Notes: generated by a model not told the origin, from the sequence alone. A DNA stretch of 36,009 nucleotides from Candidatus Termititenax sp. (GCA_020719045.1 DYQY01000001.1:192198-228206); one strand, 5' to 3'. Shown: positions 1-9,623, numbered from the stretch's first letter. Program-made: numbers and translations.

Positions 1-590
1 CTTCAAGAATTAAGTTGTTGCCTGCGGATAGAATAGTTATTTCATCAGTTGTTCCGAGTGTAACGGAGGTATTTCTTAGAAAGCACCCATTAGCTGACGT
101 AATAAATTTAGATAAGCTAGGAAATAATTCATTTCCAAAGAACATTGGTATTGATAGGGCAATTAATTGTTTGTCAGCAATGTCGTTCTATAAGGCCAAG
201 AATGTTCTTGTTATAGATATGGGGACTGCTCTTACATTTTCTTGCTGCATTAATTCTAAGTTTGCTGGTGGACTAATTATGCCAGGTTATGGTTTATCTA
301 AGAGTATATTATACTCAAAAACTGCTCAGCTGCCTGAGATAAACAATAATGTTTATGCTGGTCTTTTTAATTCAGACACACAAAAGGCAATGCAAGCTGG
401 AATTTTTAAGATGTATAAGTCATCAATAGATGAGTTAATAGAAGAATATAGAAAATCTAATAACGAAGAGCTAATTGTTGTATTAACTGGCGGTGATTCT
501 TTATTGTTTAAGGATTATTTTAAGAATATTGATGTTGTTAACCCTACGTTACTACTCGAAGGAATAGTTTATATTTCAGGTTTATTATAG
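1..590 (+). CDS. coaX: Type III pantothenate kinase, 3' part (CoaX)
   Basis: Catalyses ATP-dependent phosphorylation of pantothenate, the first step of coenzyme A synthesis, in the cytoplasm. The reading frame is open to the left edge (frame begins at base 3), so the gene is cut by the window. About 195 C-terminal residues remain of a family that is usually about 250-260 long, and the N-terminal phosphate-binding segment is missing. Visible family motifs are GIDRA, the acidic glycine segment VIDMGTALTF, GGLIMPG, a late LTGG and a C-terminal LLLEGI, all in CoaX order. The TTG at 15 is not a credible start because the frame continues upstream. It converges on glnN with a hairpin between them. 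Confidence 0.88.
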   Translation, partial: SRIKLLPADRIVISSVVPSVTEVFLRKHPLADVINLDKLGNNSFPKNIGIDRAINCLSAMSFYKAKNVLVIDMGTALTFSCCINSKFAGGLIMPGYGLSKSILYSKTAQLPEINNNVYAGLFNSDTQKAMQAGIFKMYKSSIDELIEEYRKSNNEELIVVLTGGDSLLFKDYFKNIDVVNPTLLLEGIVYISGLL

Positions 591-595
591 TTTTC

Positions 596-628
596 GGTCT
601 AATAGACCCCCGTTTTGTCCATTAGACC
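596..628. terminator. Hairpin between convergent coaX and glnN, possible bidirectional terminator
   Basis: The arms GGTCTAAT (596-603) and ATTAGACC (621-628) pair perfectly. The stem extends inward as AGAC/GTCC with one mismatch, around a 9-nt loop. It lies 5 nt after the coaX stop and just past the glnN stop on the other strand, the expected place for a shared terminator. No strong T-run follows on either strand, so intrinsic termination is not certain. Confidence 0.45.
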
Positions 629-651
629 AACATTTTATAACTATTACTAAA

Positions 652-2754
652 TTATAGCAAAAATAGCATTTCTGAATATGTTGGCATTGGCCAATATTCT
701 GAACCTACCATTGTTTCTAAAGTATCTACTGTTTGTCTAAGGTCAGCTTGAGCGGTAAATACCTTGTCTCTATAAAGAGCTGCTTGCTTCTCACCATGAG
801 CTACTTGTGCCTTGTCAATAGCCTTTTCTAAAGATTCTGTTTTCTTAAAAGTTTCTGAAAGTAAAGAGTTTAATGTCTTAACTTGTGCTTCTAAGGCAGA
901 ATTCTTTAATCCAATAGACTCTACGCTTGCAAAAGTTGCAATCTGGTCTGCTAAAAACTGGCTTACCGCAGGGATAATCTGTCTCTTAACCATATGTGCT
1001 GAAGTTAATCCTTCAATATTAATGGTCTTTGAGTATCTTTCTAGATAAACCTCATATCTTGCTTCAAGCTCTCTTTTTGATAAAATATTATATTTTTCAA
1101 AAAGCTTAATACTTTCTGGTTTTACAAAAGCCTTAAGAGCATCTACTGTATTTTTTACATTTGGTAATCCTCTTTTTTCAGCTTCAATAACCCACTCTTC
1201 TCCATATCCATTTCCATTAAAAGCTACTCTCTTATGCTTTTTAATTAATTTAACAAGCACATCTTGAATTGTCTTAACTTTGTCAGAAGCTTTTTCTACT
1301 TCTGTTGCTATATCATCAAGGAACTTAGCAACAATTGTATTTAACACACAATTTGGTACTGCTACTGATGATGTTGAACCAACCATTCTGAACTCAAACT
1401 TATTTCCAGTAAATGCAAATGGTGATGTTCTGTTTCTGTCTGTATTATCAGCTGGAACATTTGGTAATGTTTTAACATTCATGCTCAACTTACCTTTTAC
1501 GCTAGCTGCCTTAAATACACCTTTTTCCATACCTTCAATAATTTCTGTTAACTGACTTCCAAGGTAAGCAGAAATGATTGCTGGTGGAGCTTCATTTGCA
1601 CCTAAACGATGATCATTTCCAGGATTTGCAGCAGATGCTCTTAATAGATCCGAGTACTCATTTACAGCTGAAAGTGTTGCAACTAAGAACACTAAGAACT
1701 GTAGATTATCATGTGGATTATCCCCTGGCTCTAACATATTTTGTCCATCGTTAGAAGCTAGTGACCAGTTATTATGCTTACCTGAACCATTAATTCCAGC
1801 ATATGGTTTCTCGTGTAGTAAACAAACTAAATCATGTCTAATTGCAATGTTTGTTAATGCTTCCATAACTAAATGGTTGTGGTCTGTAGCAACATTTGTT
1901 GTTCCATATACAACAGCTATTTCAAACTGAGAAGGCGCAACTTCGTTATGCTTAGTTTTTGCGTTTACACCTAGTTTCCATAGCGCTTCGTCAACTTCGT
2001 GCATGTATGCTGCAACTCTTTCTTTAATAGCACCGAAATAATGATCTTCTAATTCTTGTCCTTTTGGAGCTGGAGCACCAAATAGTGTTCTTCCAGACGT
2101 AATAAGGTCTAATCTCTGATCAAAAAATGATTTATCTACTAAAAAGTATTCTTGTTCTGGACCAACTGTAGATGTAACCCTTGTTGCTTTGTCATTTCCA
2201 AATATTTTAAGAATTCTTAATGACTGCTCATTTATTGCTTCCATTGATCTTAATAGCGGAGTCTTGTTATCAAGTGCTTCACCAGTGTATGAATAAAAAG
2301 CAGTTGGAATACATAATGTGTATGAAGCACCATCATCTCTTAAGAAAGCTGGGGAAGTACAATCCCATGCTGTATATCCTCTTGCTTCGAATGTTGCTCT
2401 AATTCCACCACTTGGGAAAGAAGAAGCATCTGGCTCACCTTTAATAAGCTCTTTACCACTAAACTCTAAAACCATTCCTTTACCACCATCAACTGGGTTA
2501 ATAAATGAGTCGTGCTTTTCTGCAGTAGAACCTGTTAATGGTTGGAACCAATGAGTAAAATGCGTAGCACCTTTCTCTAATGCCCAATCCTTCATTGCAT
2601 TAGCAACAACGCCAGCAATAGAAGCATCTAATGTTTCACCTTCACTAATTGTTTTCTTTAATTTCTTATACACATCTTTTGGTAATCTTGCTTGCATTAC
2701 CTCATCATTAAAAACTAATTCTCCGAATCCATATAAAGCATTTTCTTGTTTCAT
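652..2754 (-). CDS. glnN: Glutamine synthetase type III (GlnN)
   Basis: Makes glutamine from glutamate, ammonia and ATP, in the cytoplasm. At 700 aa it has the length of the GSIII family, much longer than GSI or GSII. Family segments seen are [12 protein letters not shown] (about 64-75), GPEQEYFL (198-205), [10 protein letters not shown] (269-278), NGSGKHNNW (322-330) and [10 protein letters not shown], and it ends with the typical [11 protein letters not shown] tail. The ATG is supported by AAGGAG 10 nt upstream. A consensus promoter at 2836-2865 should give a leader of about 75 nt. It stands alone; no PII protein or glutamate synthase gene is adjacent. Confidence 0.96.
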   Translation of the reverse strand: MKQENALYGFGELVFNDEVMQARLPKDVYKKLKKTISEGETLDASIAGVVANAMKDWALEKGATHFTHWFQPLTGSTAEKHDSFINPVDGGKGMVLEFSGKELIKGEPDASSFPSGGIRATFEARGYTAWDCTSPAFLRDDGASYTLCIPTAFYSYTGEALDNKTPLLRSMEAINEQSLRILKIFGNDKATRVTSTVGPEQEYFLVDKSFFDQRLDLITSGRTLFGAPAPKGQELEDHYFGAIKERVAAYMHEVDEALWKLGVNAKTKHNEVAPSQFEIAVVYGTTNVATDHNHLVMEALTNIAIRHDLVCLLHEKPYAGINGSGKHNNWSLASNDGQNMLEPGDNPHDNLQFLVFLVATLSAVNEYSDLLRASAANPGNDHRLGANEAPPAIISAYLGSQLTEIIEGMEKGVFKAASVKGKLSMNVKTLPNVPADNTDRNRTSPFAFTGNKFEFRMVGSTSSVAVPNCVLNTIVAKFLDDIATEVEKASDKVKTIQDVLVKLIKKHKRVAFNGNGYGEEWVIEAEKRGLPNVKNTVDALKAFVKPESIKLFEKYNILSKRELEARYEVYLERYSKTINIEGLTSAHMVKRQIIPAVSQFLADQIATFASVESIGLKNSALEAQVKTLNSLLSETFKKTESLEKAIDKAQVAHGEKQAALYRDKVFTAQADLRQTVDTLETMVGSEYWPMPTYSEMLFLL

Positions 2755-2835
2755 TCTTAATACACTCCTTATCTTAATACGTTTGCCCCCCTATAATAAC
2801 CTACGACTTTGTATACCTTATTATAGCTAATGTGA

Positions 2836-2865
2836 ATTATATTACTTCGAGCTTGGGCATGTCAA
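2836..2865 (-). promoter_or_regulatory. Sigma-70-type promoter of glnN, consensus -35 and -10
   Basis: On the minus strand a perfect TTGACA (2860-2865) is followed by an 18-bp spacer and a perfect TATAAT (2836-2841). The predicted start is near 2829, about 75 nt before the ATG. A second TATAAT at 2820-2825 has no good -35. The rest of the 2755-3064 gap holds the leader with its Shine-Dalgarno site and, at its right end, the promoter of the next gene. No gene or riboswitch was recognised in it. Confidence 0.75.
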
Positions 2866-3029
2866 ACCGTTTATTTATTTGTCATCCAAATACAAATATG
2901 ACCGATATTTTGCTCTACATTTATCTTTATTGCAAAAAACATCTTGCTATTTTAATAGAAAATGCCGACAAAACAATGATTTTTACTTTACGACTTGCAT
3001 AGCATCAACAATTTTCATCTAAACATATT

Positions 3030-3058
3030 TTGACTTACCTCTAATTAGAAAATATAAT
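3030..3058 (+). promoter_or_regulatory. Promoter placed for a leaderless transcript of the 3065 operon
   Basis: TTGACT (3030-3035), a 17-bp spacer and TATAAT (3053-3058) end 6 nt before the ATG at 3065. A start 7 nt beyond the -10 box falls on the A of the ATG, so there is no space for a ribosome-binding site. Confidence 0.75.
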
Positions 3059-3064
3059 GAAGCT

Positions 3065-3841
3065 ATGGCAAAGCTAGACAAACAACAACCTCTTATTAAC
3101 TTTCTTGTGAACAAATATAGCTATGCACTACTTGGGATTGTTAAACATAAGAGCGACTTACTTCACTCTGACGATAAATCAATCAGTAATTTGCTTATAA
3201 TAATGAAAGATAATTTTGAGTTCAAAAAGTTTTACAAGGAGATTCAAGAAGATAAAAATGTTTTCAAGGCTCTTCAGCAAACGGATACTCTTATTATTAC
3301 CCAAAAAGAACTCAAAGATTCTTGTGACATTTTCCCAATTGAATACCTTGAAATGATTGACTCTGAAGAACTAGTCTATGGGAAAAAACTATCTGAGATT
3401 ATTACGATTGATAACAAAAACCTAAGACTTCAAATTGAGTCTAATCTTAGAAGAAACATTATCTTGATAAAAAAATCCTTTATCTATGACAAAAAAAATA
3501 TTGCACAAATAATAGAAGCTTCACTAAATAATTTCATGGTAAGCCTAAAAAACTTACTAAGGTATCATGATATCTCAGTAAAAGAAATGTCAGGCAGAGA
3601 TGTGCTTATAAAAACGGCAGATATCATCGAACTAGACATCCAACTCTTCTTCCTATTAATAAGAATAGCAAACAACCCTAAACTAATTAAAATCGATAAA
3701 CTAAATATAGAAGATGTTTTTTACTTATATCTGAACCAATTAGAGAATATAGTAGCCTTTGTGGATAAGCTTGAGGTTGTGAATAAAGTTAACACTAAAA
3801 AACAAACAACCACAAAAAAAAATGCTAGCACTAATAAATAA
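3065..3841 (+). CDS. Unknown protein leading an envelope operon
   Basis: I do not recognise this 258-aa protein. It has no signal peptide or clear membrane segment and is rich in charged, probably helical sequence. The central segment around FPIEYLEMIDSEELVYGKK followed by LRLQIESNLRRNI looks like a conserved core, and the C-terminus is a Lys/Thr/Asn-rich tail. It opens a four-gene operon and overlaps the TPM-domain gene by 20 nt, which suggests translational coupling and a related envelope role (inference). The ATG sits 6 nt after a TATAAT box, so the mRNA is probably leaderless. Confidence 0.8.
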   Translation: MAKLDKQQPLINFLVNKYSYALLGIVKHKSDLLHSDDKSISNLLIIMKDNFEFKKFYKEIQEDKNVFKALQQTDTLIITQKELKDSCDIFPIEYLEMIDSEELVYGKKLSEIITIDNKNLRLQIESNLRRNIILIKKSFIYDKKNIAQIIEASLNNFMVSLKNLLRYHDISVKEMSGRDVLIKTADIIELDIQLFFLLIRIANNPKLIKIDKLNIEDVFYLYLNQLENIVAFVDKLEVVNKVNTKKQTTTKKNASTNK

Positions 3842-4586
3842 CATTAAATCCTTCAAGTTTGTTTTTTTCTTAACAATTCTTTTATTGCTACCGTTTACCT
3901 TTTCTAATGAACGCATTTTAGATGAAGCTGGTCTTTTAGAACCAAAACATAAGGTGGTATTAGAAAAAATAATTTGGGAATGGGAAGAAAAAACTAAACA
4001 CCAAATAGCAATTGTTACTGTTAAATCACTTGATGGCTCAGAAATAGAAGACTACGCAGTTAAAAAATTCCAAGAACTTGGGATTGGAGATAAAAGCAAC
4101 AACGATGGGCTACTTTTTCTCGTTGCTCCTAATGAAAGAAAATTAAGGATAGAAGTCGGCTATGGTCTTGAACAATATCTTCCTGACGGTCTTGTAGGGA
4201 CCATTAGAGATAACTACATAGTACCTCATTTTAAAAACAACCATTATGCTTCTGGTATTTTACAAGGGACCTACGCACTACTAGTAAAACAAGCCGAAGC
4301 AGAAGGAATTGAACTTCCTAAGCTAGGGGCTGGCGAGCTTCCTTCTCCTCCCTCTAATCAAGTTGCAAACACTCAAGGAAACATGGCTGTAGGCATTATA
4401 TTAATATTAATCGTCCTGATTATGTTAAGCAACAAAACTGGACGGTCTATTCTGCTTTGGAGTCTTCTGGCAAGCTCGATGGGTGGCGGTAGAAGCCATT
4501 CAGGTAGTTTTGGGAGTTTTGGCGGCGGGTTCGGTGGTTTTGGCGGTGGATTCTCAGGTGGCGGTGGCGCAAGTGGAAGATGGTAA
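3822..4586 (+). CDS. TPM-domain (YgcG-like) membrane protein with glycine-rich tail
   Basis: Starts with a signal peptide or anchor (about residues 10-28, hydrophobic FKFVFFLTILLLLPFTF). A TPM domain follows (about 30-165) with typical segments HQIAIVTVKSL, DGLLFLVAPNERKLRIEVGYGLE and LPDG. Next comes a transmembrane helix (about 188-204) and a tail of repeated FGG/FGGG ending GGGGASGRW, the characteristic C-terminus of YgcG-like proteins. TPM domains were named in thylakoid and bacterial membrane proteins and are linked to photosystem repair or phosphatase activity; the bacterial role is unclear. The gene overlaps its predecessor by 20 nt and precedes lemA, a frequent partner. Confidence 0.88.
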   Translation: MLALINNIKSFKFVFFLTILLLLPFTFSNERILDEAGLLEPKHKVVLEKIIWEWEEKTKHQIAIVTVKSLDGSEIEDYAVKKFQELGIGDKSNNDGLLFLVAPNERKLRIEVGYGLEQYLPDGLVGTIRDNYIVPHFKNNHYASGILQGTYALLVKQAEAEGIELPKLGAGELPSPPSNQVANTQGNMAVGIILILIVLIMLSNKTGRSILLWSLLASSMGGGRSHSGSFGSFGGGFGGFGGGFSGGGGASGRW

Positions 4587-4599
4587 GAAAGGGGTAAAA

Positions 4600-5172
4600 A
4601 TGAAAAATAAAACGTTATGGATAATCTTAGGGGTAATTGCATTATTTATAATAGGAGGTATTAGTTGGTATGTTGGAACATACAATAAGCTAATCATTAT
4701 TGATGAGGAAATAAATGAAAAATGGGCTCAAGTAGAAAACGTTATGCAAAGAAGATATGATTTAATTCCAAACCTTGTAAGCACGGTTCAAGGTTATGCT
4801 AAACACGAAAAAGAAATTTTCGAAAATATTGCTGCATCTAGAGCAAAACTTTCTGGTGCAAGTTCGCCACAAGACAAGATGCAAGCTGCCAGAGGAATGG
4901 AGGGTGCATTAAGTAGGCTACTTGTAGTTGTAGAAAACTATCCAACACTAAAAGCTAATGAAAACTTCACAAAACTTATGGATGAATTAGCAGGTTCCGA
5001 GAACAGACTCACAGTAGAAAGACAACGCTACAATCAATCTATCAAAGAATACAACGTCACAATCAGAAAATTCCCAGCCAGTATAATTGCTAATCAGCTT
5101 GGGTATGAGAAAAAAGAAATGTTTCAGATGGATGAGAAAGCTAAAGAAGCACCAAAAGTAAGCTTCAATTAA
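4600..5172 (+). CDS. lemA: LemA family protein
   Basis: A 190-aa membrane-anchored helical protein. One N-terminal transmembrane helix (about 6-25) is followed by the LemA fold, with NEKWAQVENVMQRRYDLIPNLV, GYAKHEKEIFENIAASRAKL, ENYPTLKANENF, ENRLTVERQRYN and FPASIIANQLGY, all strongly conserved in the family. The start at 4600 is chosen over an upstream in-frame ATG at 4483 because it has AAGGGG 6 nt upstream and gives the normal LemA N-terminus. The longer frame only reads through the glycine-rich end of the previous gene. Molecular function is not settled in the family; pairing with TPM proteins is common. Confidence 0.92.
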   Translation: MKNKTLWIILGVIALFIIGGISWYVGTYNKLIIIDEEINEKWAQVENVMQRRYDLIPNLVSTVQGYAKHEKEIFENIAASRAKLSGASSPQDKMQAARGMEGALSRLLVVVENYPTLKANENFTKLMDELAGSENRLTVERQRYNQSIKEYNVTIRKFPASIIANQLGYEKKEMFQMDEKAKEAPKVSFN

Positions 5173-5188
5173 TACAAAGGAGTAAAAA

Positions 5189-6277
5189 ATGAAAAAAGTA
5201 TCAGCTCTAATTCTTCTATTATCTATTTCAACAGTGTTTTCATTCAACAACGCAGAGTACACTTCAGCAAAAGTCATGGGACTTGGTGGAGCATATACTG
5301 CAATAGCAAGTGATGAGATGGCTATGTTCTACAACCCCGCAGGACTTGCATACGTAGACTCTGGAGCAGTAGGGCATCTAAATGTTGAGGGAACATTTAC
5401 CTATGAGGATGGATTCTCTAGCATCATGGACACTATTAAGCAGTTCTCTGGTGGATTCAGCATAAATAACCCCAGCTTATATACTGCTATCGATGGCAAA
5501 TCAGGATCTCTGTTCTATGGTGGGGGCGTCTCATATTTCACTGGAGGAATTGCACTTGGCGCATATACATCTTCTAAGTCATTCATGAAATACACAAGCA
5601 CAGCATTTAATGCTAACGTTGATAACACTTCTATCTTATGTATAGGATTAGCATCAAAAGTAATGGACGATGTTGCCTTAGGTGTTTCACTAAAAGCAGT
5701 AAGGGTAGGCGCGATTAAAGGGTCTGTTACCTATACAGAACTTGCATCAGTAAGTTCGAACTTTGATGGAATGAACCTTGGTGCTGGATCGCTAGAAAAC
5801 AGATACAATCTTGGTGCAAATCTTGGTGCTATGTATAAAGTGGACAACCTATCGTTAGGTGCTTCTATTGAAAATGCTTTTACCCTTGAGGCAAATAAAG
5901 AAACAGCATCATCTAGCATCATCAGTAATAATACTTCGGAAGCACCTAAACCTATTTTAAGGCTAGGGACTGGTTTTGATAATGGATATACCGTTCTTGC
6001 TGCTGATATAGCTAACTTAACTGATGCAAGCAATACTACCTATCACCTAGGGATTCAACAAAAACTACTAGATGTACCATTTATTGAGTGGCTAGGAGGA
6101 ATTACAGCAAGAGCAGGATATTTAACAGGCAAAAAAGATAATATCGATGTATCGTTTGTAACCTATGGAGCTCAACTTAGATTACTTATTGCATACCTCA
6201 ACATTAATGCTGTAAGCAAAACCATTGATAACAACAAGTCAACAGAATACAATTTTTCAGGACAAATAAGCTTCTAA
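5189..6277 (+). CDS. Outer-membrane beta-barrel protein of the PorV/FadL-like (UPF0164) type
   Basis: The 362-aa protein has a signal peptide (about 1-18, MKKVSALILLLSISTVFSF). The family signature follows: AKVMGLGGAYTAIASDEMAMFYNPAGLA, split here as AKVMGLGGAYTAIA and MAMFYNPAGLA. The rest is glycine- and serine-rich alternating sequence ending in an aromatic residue (ISF), typical of barrels assembled by BamA. The NPAG motif is shared by FadL, PorV and UPF0164 proteins, so transport of hydrophobic compounds or a secretion-related role are both possible. AAAGGAG lies 6 nt before the ATG. It is the last gene of the operon and is followed by a terminator. Confidence 0.8.
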   Translation: MKKVSALILLLSISTVFSFNNAEYTSAKVMGLGGAYTAIASDEMAMFYNPAGLAYVDSGAVGHLNVEGTFTYEDGFSSIMDTIKQFSGGFSINNPSLYTAIDGKSGSLFYGGGVSYFTGGIALGAYTSSKSFMKYTSTAFNANVDNTSILCIGLASKVMDDVALGVSLKAVRVGAIKGSVTYTELASVSSNFDGMNLGAGSLENRYNLGANLGAMYKVDNLSLGASIENAFTLEANKETASSSIISNNTSEAPKPILRLGTGFDNGYTVLAADIANLTDASNTTYHLGIQQKLLDVPFIEWLGGITARAGYLTGKKDNIDVSFVTYGAQLRLLIAYLNINAVSKTIDNNKSTEYNFSGQISF

Positions 6278-6288
6278 TCTGACACATT

Positions 6289-6322
6289 ATCCCCCCTCTC
6301 CTAAATGCGAGGGGGGATTTTT
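6289..6322 (+). terminator. Rho-independent terminator after the envelope operon
   Basis: ATCCCCCCTC (6289-6298) pairs with GAGGGGGGAT (6309-6318) around a 10-nt loop, followed by a short T-run. It separates the operon from gatCAB, whose promoter starts only 8 nt later. Confidence 0.85.
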
Positions 6323-6329
6323 ATATGTC

Positions 6330-6358
6330 CTGACTTCAAAAATAATTCATGCTAAAAT
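6330..6358 (+). promoter_or_regulatory. gatC promoter with extended -10, near-leaderless
   Basis: CTGACT (6330-6335), a 17-bp spacer and TAAAAT (6353-6358), preceded by TGC (extended -10). The predicted start near 6365 leaves about 4 nt before the gatC ATG. Confidence 0.65.
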
Positions 6359-6368
6359 ATTTCTTATT

Positions 6369-6659
6369 ATGACAATAGACAAAAAAACAGTTGAACACTT
6401 AGCTAAATTATCCCGCCTTCGTTTTAGTGATAATGAATTAGTTTCGTTCACTAAAAGTCTTGATGACATTTTCCAATATGCTAACTCACTTCAAAAAGTT
6501 AACACCGATGGAATATCACCATCTGCTCATGCGATACCGCTTCAAAACGTATTCAAAGAGGATGAAGTTATTACCTACAAGGATATTGATAAATTGCTAG
6601 ATAATTGTGCTGATGTTGAAAATCACTGCTTTAAAGTTCCAAGGATATTAACAAACTAA
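6369..6659 (+). CDS. gatC: Asp/Glu-tRNA amidotransferase subunit GatC
   Basis: The small (96-aa) subunit that holds GatA and GatB together in the GatCAB complex. The N-terminus VEHLAKLSRLRFSDNEL and the SLDDIFQYANSLQKVNTDGI segment match GatC, and the length is normal. No Shine-Dalgarno site precedes the ATG, which lies 10 nt from a -10 box. The stop shares one base with the gatA start. Confidence 0.95.
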   Translation: MTIDKKTVEHLAKLSRLRFSDNELVSFTKSLDDIFQYANSLQKVNTDGISPSAHAIPLQNVFKEDEVITYKDIDKLLDNCADVENHCFKVPRILTN

Positions 6660-8113
6660 TGAACGACATACTTAAACTTACTGCTATTGAGATTAGCAAA
6701 AAATACCAAACGAAAGAGCTCTCTTGTAGTGAAGTCACAAAGGCCTTTCTTGATAGAATCAGCGCAACAAATACTGAACTAAATTCGTTTGTTTCTATCT
6801 CCGAAAAGACAGCACTTGAAACAGCAAAAATTGTTGATGAAAAAATAGCAAAATCTCAAAGACTTGCTCTGCTTGAAGGTGTCCCAATCGCAATAAAAGA
6901 TAATATGTGCACAAGCGGTGTAGCCACAACCTGTAGCTCCAAAATGCTTGCAAACTTTGTTCCTTCATATGATGCAACTGTTATAGAAAAGATTCGAAAC
7001 AACAATATGCCAATCCTCGGCAAAACAAATATGGATGAATTCGCAATGGGCTCATCTACAGAAACGTCATTTTTTGGTTCAACAAAAAACCCTTGGAACA
7101 CCAACACTGTTCCTGGTGGTTCTTCTGGTGGCTCTGCAGTTGCAATATCCGCACTCCAAGCACCTCTAGCACTTGGTTCAGACACTGGAGGCTCGATCAG
7201 ACAACCAGCCAGCTTTTGCGGAATAGTTGGAATGAAGCCAACTTATGGCGTTGTATCAAGATATGGACTAATAGCTTTTGCTTCTTCACTTGACCAAATT
7301 GGTCCTTTTTCTAAAAATATAGATGACTCTGCAGCACTATTGTCTGTAATAAGTGGCTATGACCACAAAGACTCAACCTCTCAACCAAATATTGATACAG
7401 ACTTCACAAAAATTTCTTCACAAAAAGAAATAAAAATTGGACTTCCGAAAGAATTCTTTGCAAACCTAGACCCTAAAGTTAAAGAATTATATCAAGATAC
7501 TATAAGCATACTTTCAAAAGAAGGTATTATTTTTGAAGAAACAGAACTGCCATCTCTCGAACAAGGAATATCCACCTATTATATTGTTGCTCCAGCTGAA
7601 GCTAGCTCTAATTTAGCAAGGTTCGATGGAGTTAGATATGGCTACAGGAATCAGGAAGCTAAATCACTTGTAGATATGATGGAACTATCCAGAAGCGAAG
7701 GGTTTGGCGCAGAAGTAAAAAGACGTATTCTTATTGGAACATATGTATTAAGTAGTGGCTACTATGATGCGTACTACAAAAAAGCTCAGCAAGTAAGAAC
7801 TATTATGAAAAACGATTTCCAAAAAGCTTTCTCTAAATATGATTTACTACTTTCTCCAACGACACCTACTCCTCCTTTTTCTTTTGGTGAAAAAAGCAAT
7901 CCATTAGAAATGTATATGAATGATATTATGACCATTCCTGCTAACTTGGCTGGAATTCCTGCCCTATCAATGCCTTTTGGCAAAAGCAACAATCTACCAA
8001 TGGGAATACATTTAATGGGTAATTTACTTGAAGATCAGAAATTGTTTTCAATTGCCAAAAAAATAGAACAAATATTAGGGTTTAATATACAAAACCCTTA
8101 CTGGGAGAAATAA
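6659..8113 (+). CDS. gatA: Asp/Glu-tRNA amidotransferase subunit GatA (glutaminase)
   Basis: Amidase-signature subunit that releases ammonia from glutamine and channels it to GatB. The Lys-Ser-Ser triad is intact: K80 (AIKDN), S155 (in GGSSGGS) and S179 (in DTGGSIRQP), with the expected 24-residue Ser-Ser spacing. At 484 aa it is full length. It starts on the last base of the gatC stop and ends directly against the gatB ATG, so the three genes form one tightly coupled unit. Confidence 0.97.
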   Translation: MNDILKLTAIEISKKYQTKELSCSEVTKAFLDRISATNTELNSFVSISEKTALETAKIVDEKIAKSQRLALLEGVPIAIKDNMCTSGVATTCSSKMLANFVPSYDATVIEKIRNNNMPILGKTNMDEFAMGSSTETSFFGSTKNPWNTNTVPGGSSGGSAVAISALQAPLALGSDTGGSIRQPASFCGIVGMKPTYGVVSRYGLIAFASSLDQIGPFSKNIDDSAALLSVISGYDHKDSTSQPNIDTDFTKISSQKEIKIGLPKEFFANLDPKVKELYQDTISILSKEGIIFEETELPSLEQGISTYYIVAPAEASSNLARFDGVRYGYRNQEAKSLVDMMELSRSEGFGAEVKRRILIGTYVLSSGYYDAYYKKAQQVRTIMKNDFQKAFSKYDLLLSPTTPTPPFSFGEKSNPLEMYMNDIMTIPANLAGIPALSMPFGKSNNLPMGIHLMGNLLEDQKLFSIAKKIEQILGFNIQNPYWEK

Positions 8114-9556
8114 ATGAACTGGGAAATTGTCATAGGTCTAGAGATTCATGCTCAAATGTCTACAAAATCAAAACTTATGTGCAACTGTGACGCATCCTTT
8201 ACTAGTGAAGCAAATACTCATATCTGCCCAATCTGTACTGGTCAGCCAGGAATGCTACCTGTTATTAACAAGCAAGTTGTTGAAAGTGCGATGATGATTG
8301 GTCTTGCAACAAAATGTAACATAAGAAAACTAAACGAATTTGCAAGAAAAAACTACTTTTACCCTGACCTTCCAAAAGGTTATCAAATATCTCAATACGA
8401 TAAGCCTATCTGTGAAAACGGAAGCTTAGAAATAGATGTTAATGGTGTTAAAAGAACCATCGGAATTACAAGAATCCATATGGAAGAAGATGCAGGCAAA
8501 CTAGTACACGCAGGAAGCGATAACATAAAAGACGCTTCTTACAGCCTTGCTGATTTGAATAGGTCATCTGTACCTCTTTGTGAAATTGTAAGCGAACCAG
8601 ACTTAAGATCAGCTGAAGAAGCTACTGCCTATGCACAAAAAATAAGACAAATCGTAAGATACTTAGGTGTTTGTGATGGAAATATGGAAGAAGGGTCTCT
8701 GCGCTGTGACGCAAATATTTCTGTTCGACCAAAAGGACAAACTACTCTTGGAACAAAGACTGAAGTTAAAAACTTAAACAGCTTTAAAGCAATCGAGAAA
8801 GCCATCAACATAGAAGTTGAGAGACAGATAGATATTCTTGAAGAAGGTGGAGAAATAGTTCAAGAAACAAGACACTACAATGAAGCAACCAATAGCACTA
8901 AGTCGATGAGAAGCAAAGAAGATGCTCATGATTACAGATACTTTCCCGACCCTGACTTAGTACCTCTTCTAATTGATGATGCTTGGATAAAAAAAGTCCA
9001 AGACGCTTTACCAGAGCTACCGGAAGAAAAGAAAAACAGATACATGAATTCACTTTCATTGTCTGAGTATGATGCAAATGTAATTACGGTTGAAAAAGAA
9101 ACTGTAGCCTTTTTTGAGGAAACTATTAGTTTTGGTGCAAAACCAAAAGATACTGTTAACTGGATTATGAGTGAAGTACTTGGGACACTGAATCAAAAAG
9201 GAATAGAGCTGTCTCAAACAAAACTTACACCTAAATTATTAGCTGAACTACTAATCCTAATAGATAAAAATACAATATCTGGCAAAATAGCAAAAACTAT
9301 TCTTCCTCAGATAATAGAAACTGGTGAAAATGCCGAAAAGATAGTAGCAGAAAAAGGACTAGCTCAAGTGTCTGACCAAGGAGAAATCAAAAAAATAGTT
9401 GAAGCTGTTATAAATGAAAATGCAAAAGTTATTGAAGACATAAAAGGTGGAAATCCGAAAGCCATGGGATTCTTGGTTGGTCAAATAATGAAACGTTCTG
9501 CAGGGAAAGCTAACCCTGGAATAGTCAACGAACTACTAAACGAACTGCTGAGTTAA
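8114..9556 (+). CDS. gatB: Asp/Glu-tRNA amidotransferase subunit GatB
   Basis: Activates and amidates Glu-tRNA(Gln) and/or Asp-tRNA(Asn). The 480-aa protein has VIGLEIHAQ at the N-terminus, an apparently complete zinc site (C23, C25, C38, C41 in CNC...CPIC), YPDLPKGYQISQYD, HMEEDAGK and LRCDANISVRP, followed by the helical tail domain with GNPKAMGFLVGQIMK near the end. Presence of the operon implies that this organism makes Gln-tRNA and/or Asn-tRNA indirectly, at least in part. No terminator is evident directly downstream. Confidence 0.97.
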   Translation: MNWEIVIGLEIHAQMSTKSKLMCNCDASFTSEANTHICPICTGQPGMLPVINKQVVESAMMIGLATKCNIRKLNEFARKNYFYPDLPKGYQISQYDKPICENGSLEIDVNGVKRTIGITRIHMEEDAGKLVHAGSDNIKDASYSLADLNRSSVPLCEIVSEPDLRSAEEATAYAQKIRQIVRYLGVCDGNMEEGSLRCDANISVRPKGQTTLGTKTEVKNLNSFKAIEKAINIEVERQIDILEEGGEIVQETRHYNEATNSTKSMRSKEDAHDYRYFPDPDLVPLLIDDAWIKKVQDALPELPEEKKNRYMNSLSLSEYDANVITVEKETVAFFEETISFGAKPKDTVNWIMSEVLGTLNQKGIELSQTKLTPKLLAELLILIDKNTISGKIAKTILPQIIETGENAEKIVAEKGLAQVSDQGEIKKIVEAVINENAKVIEDIKGGNPKAMGFLVGQIMKRSAGKANPGIVNELLNELLS

Positions 9557-9623
9557 TTTCAATAATCTTACTTTAAAAGGTTTATCATAATATCTTTTGG
9601 GCTAAACATAAATAACACCCTTA

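Noticed and set aside
2755-2829. Possible riboswitch or glnA-type RNA motif in the glnN leader
   Set aside because: The leader of about 75 nt shows a G-run and a Shine-Dalgarno site but no pairing pattern or conserved core that I recognise. A single G-run also cannot make a G-quadruplex.
4483-4599. Longer LemA start at 4483
   Set aside because: The extra 39 residues only translate the glycine-rich end of the TPM gene in another frame; the ATG at 4600 has a Shine-Dalgarno site and gives the normal LemA N-terminus.
6856-7185. 109-aa minus-strand frame inside gatA
   Set aside because: Shadow of the conserved amidase-signature coding sequence, with proline/serine-rich translation and no start signal.
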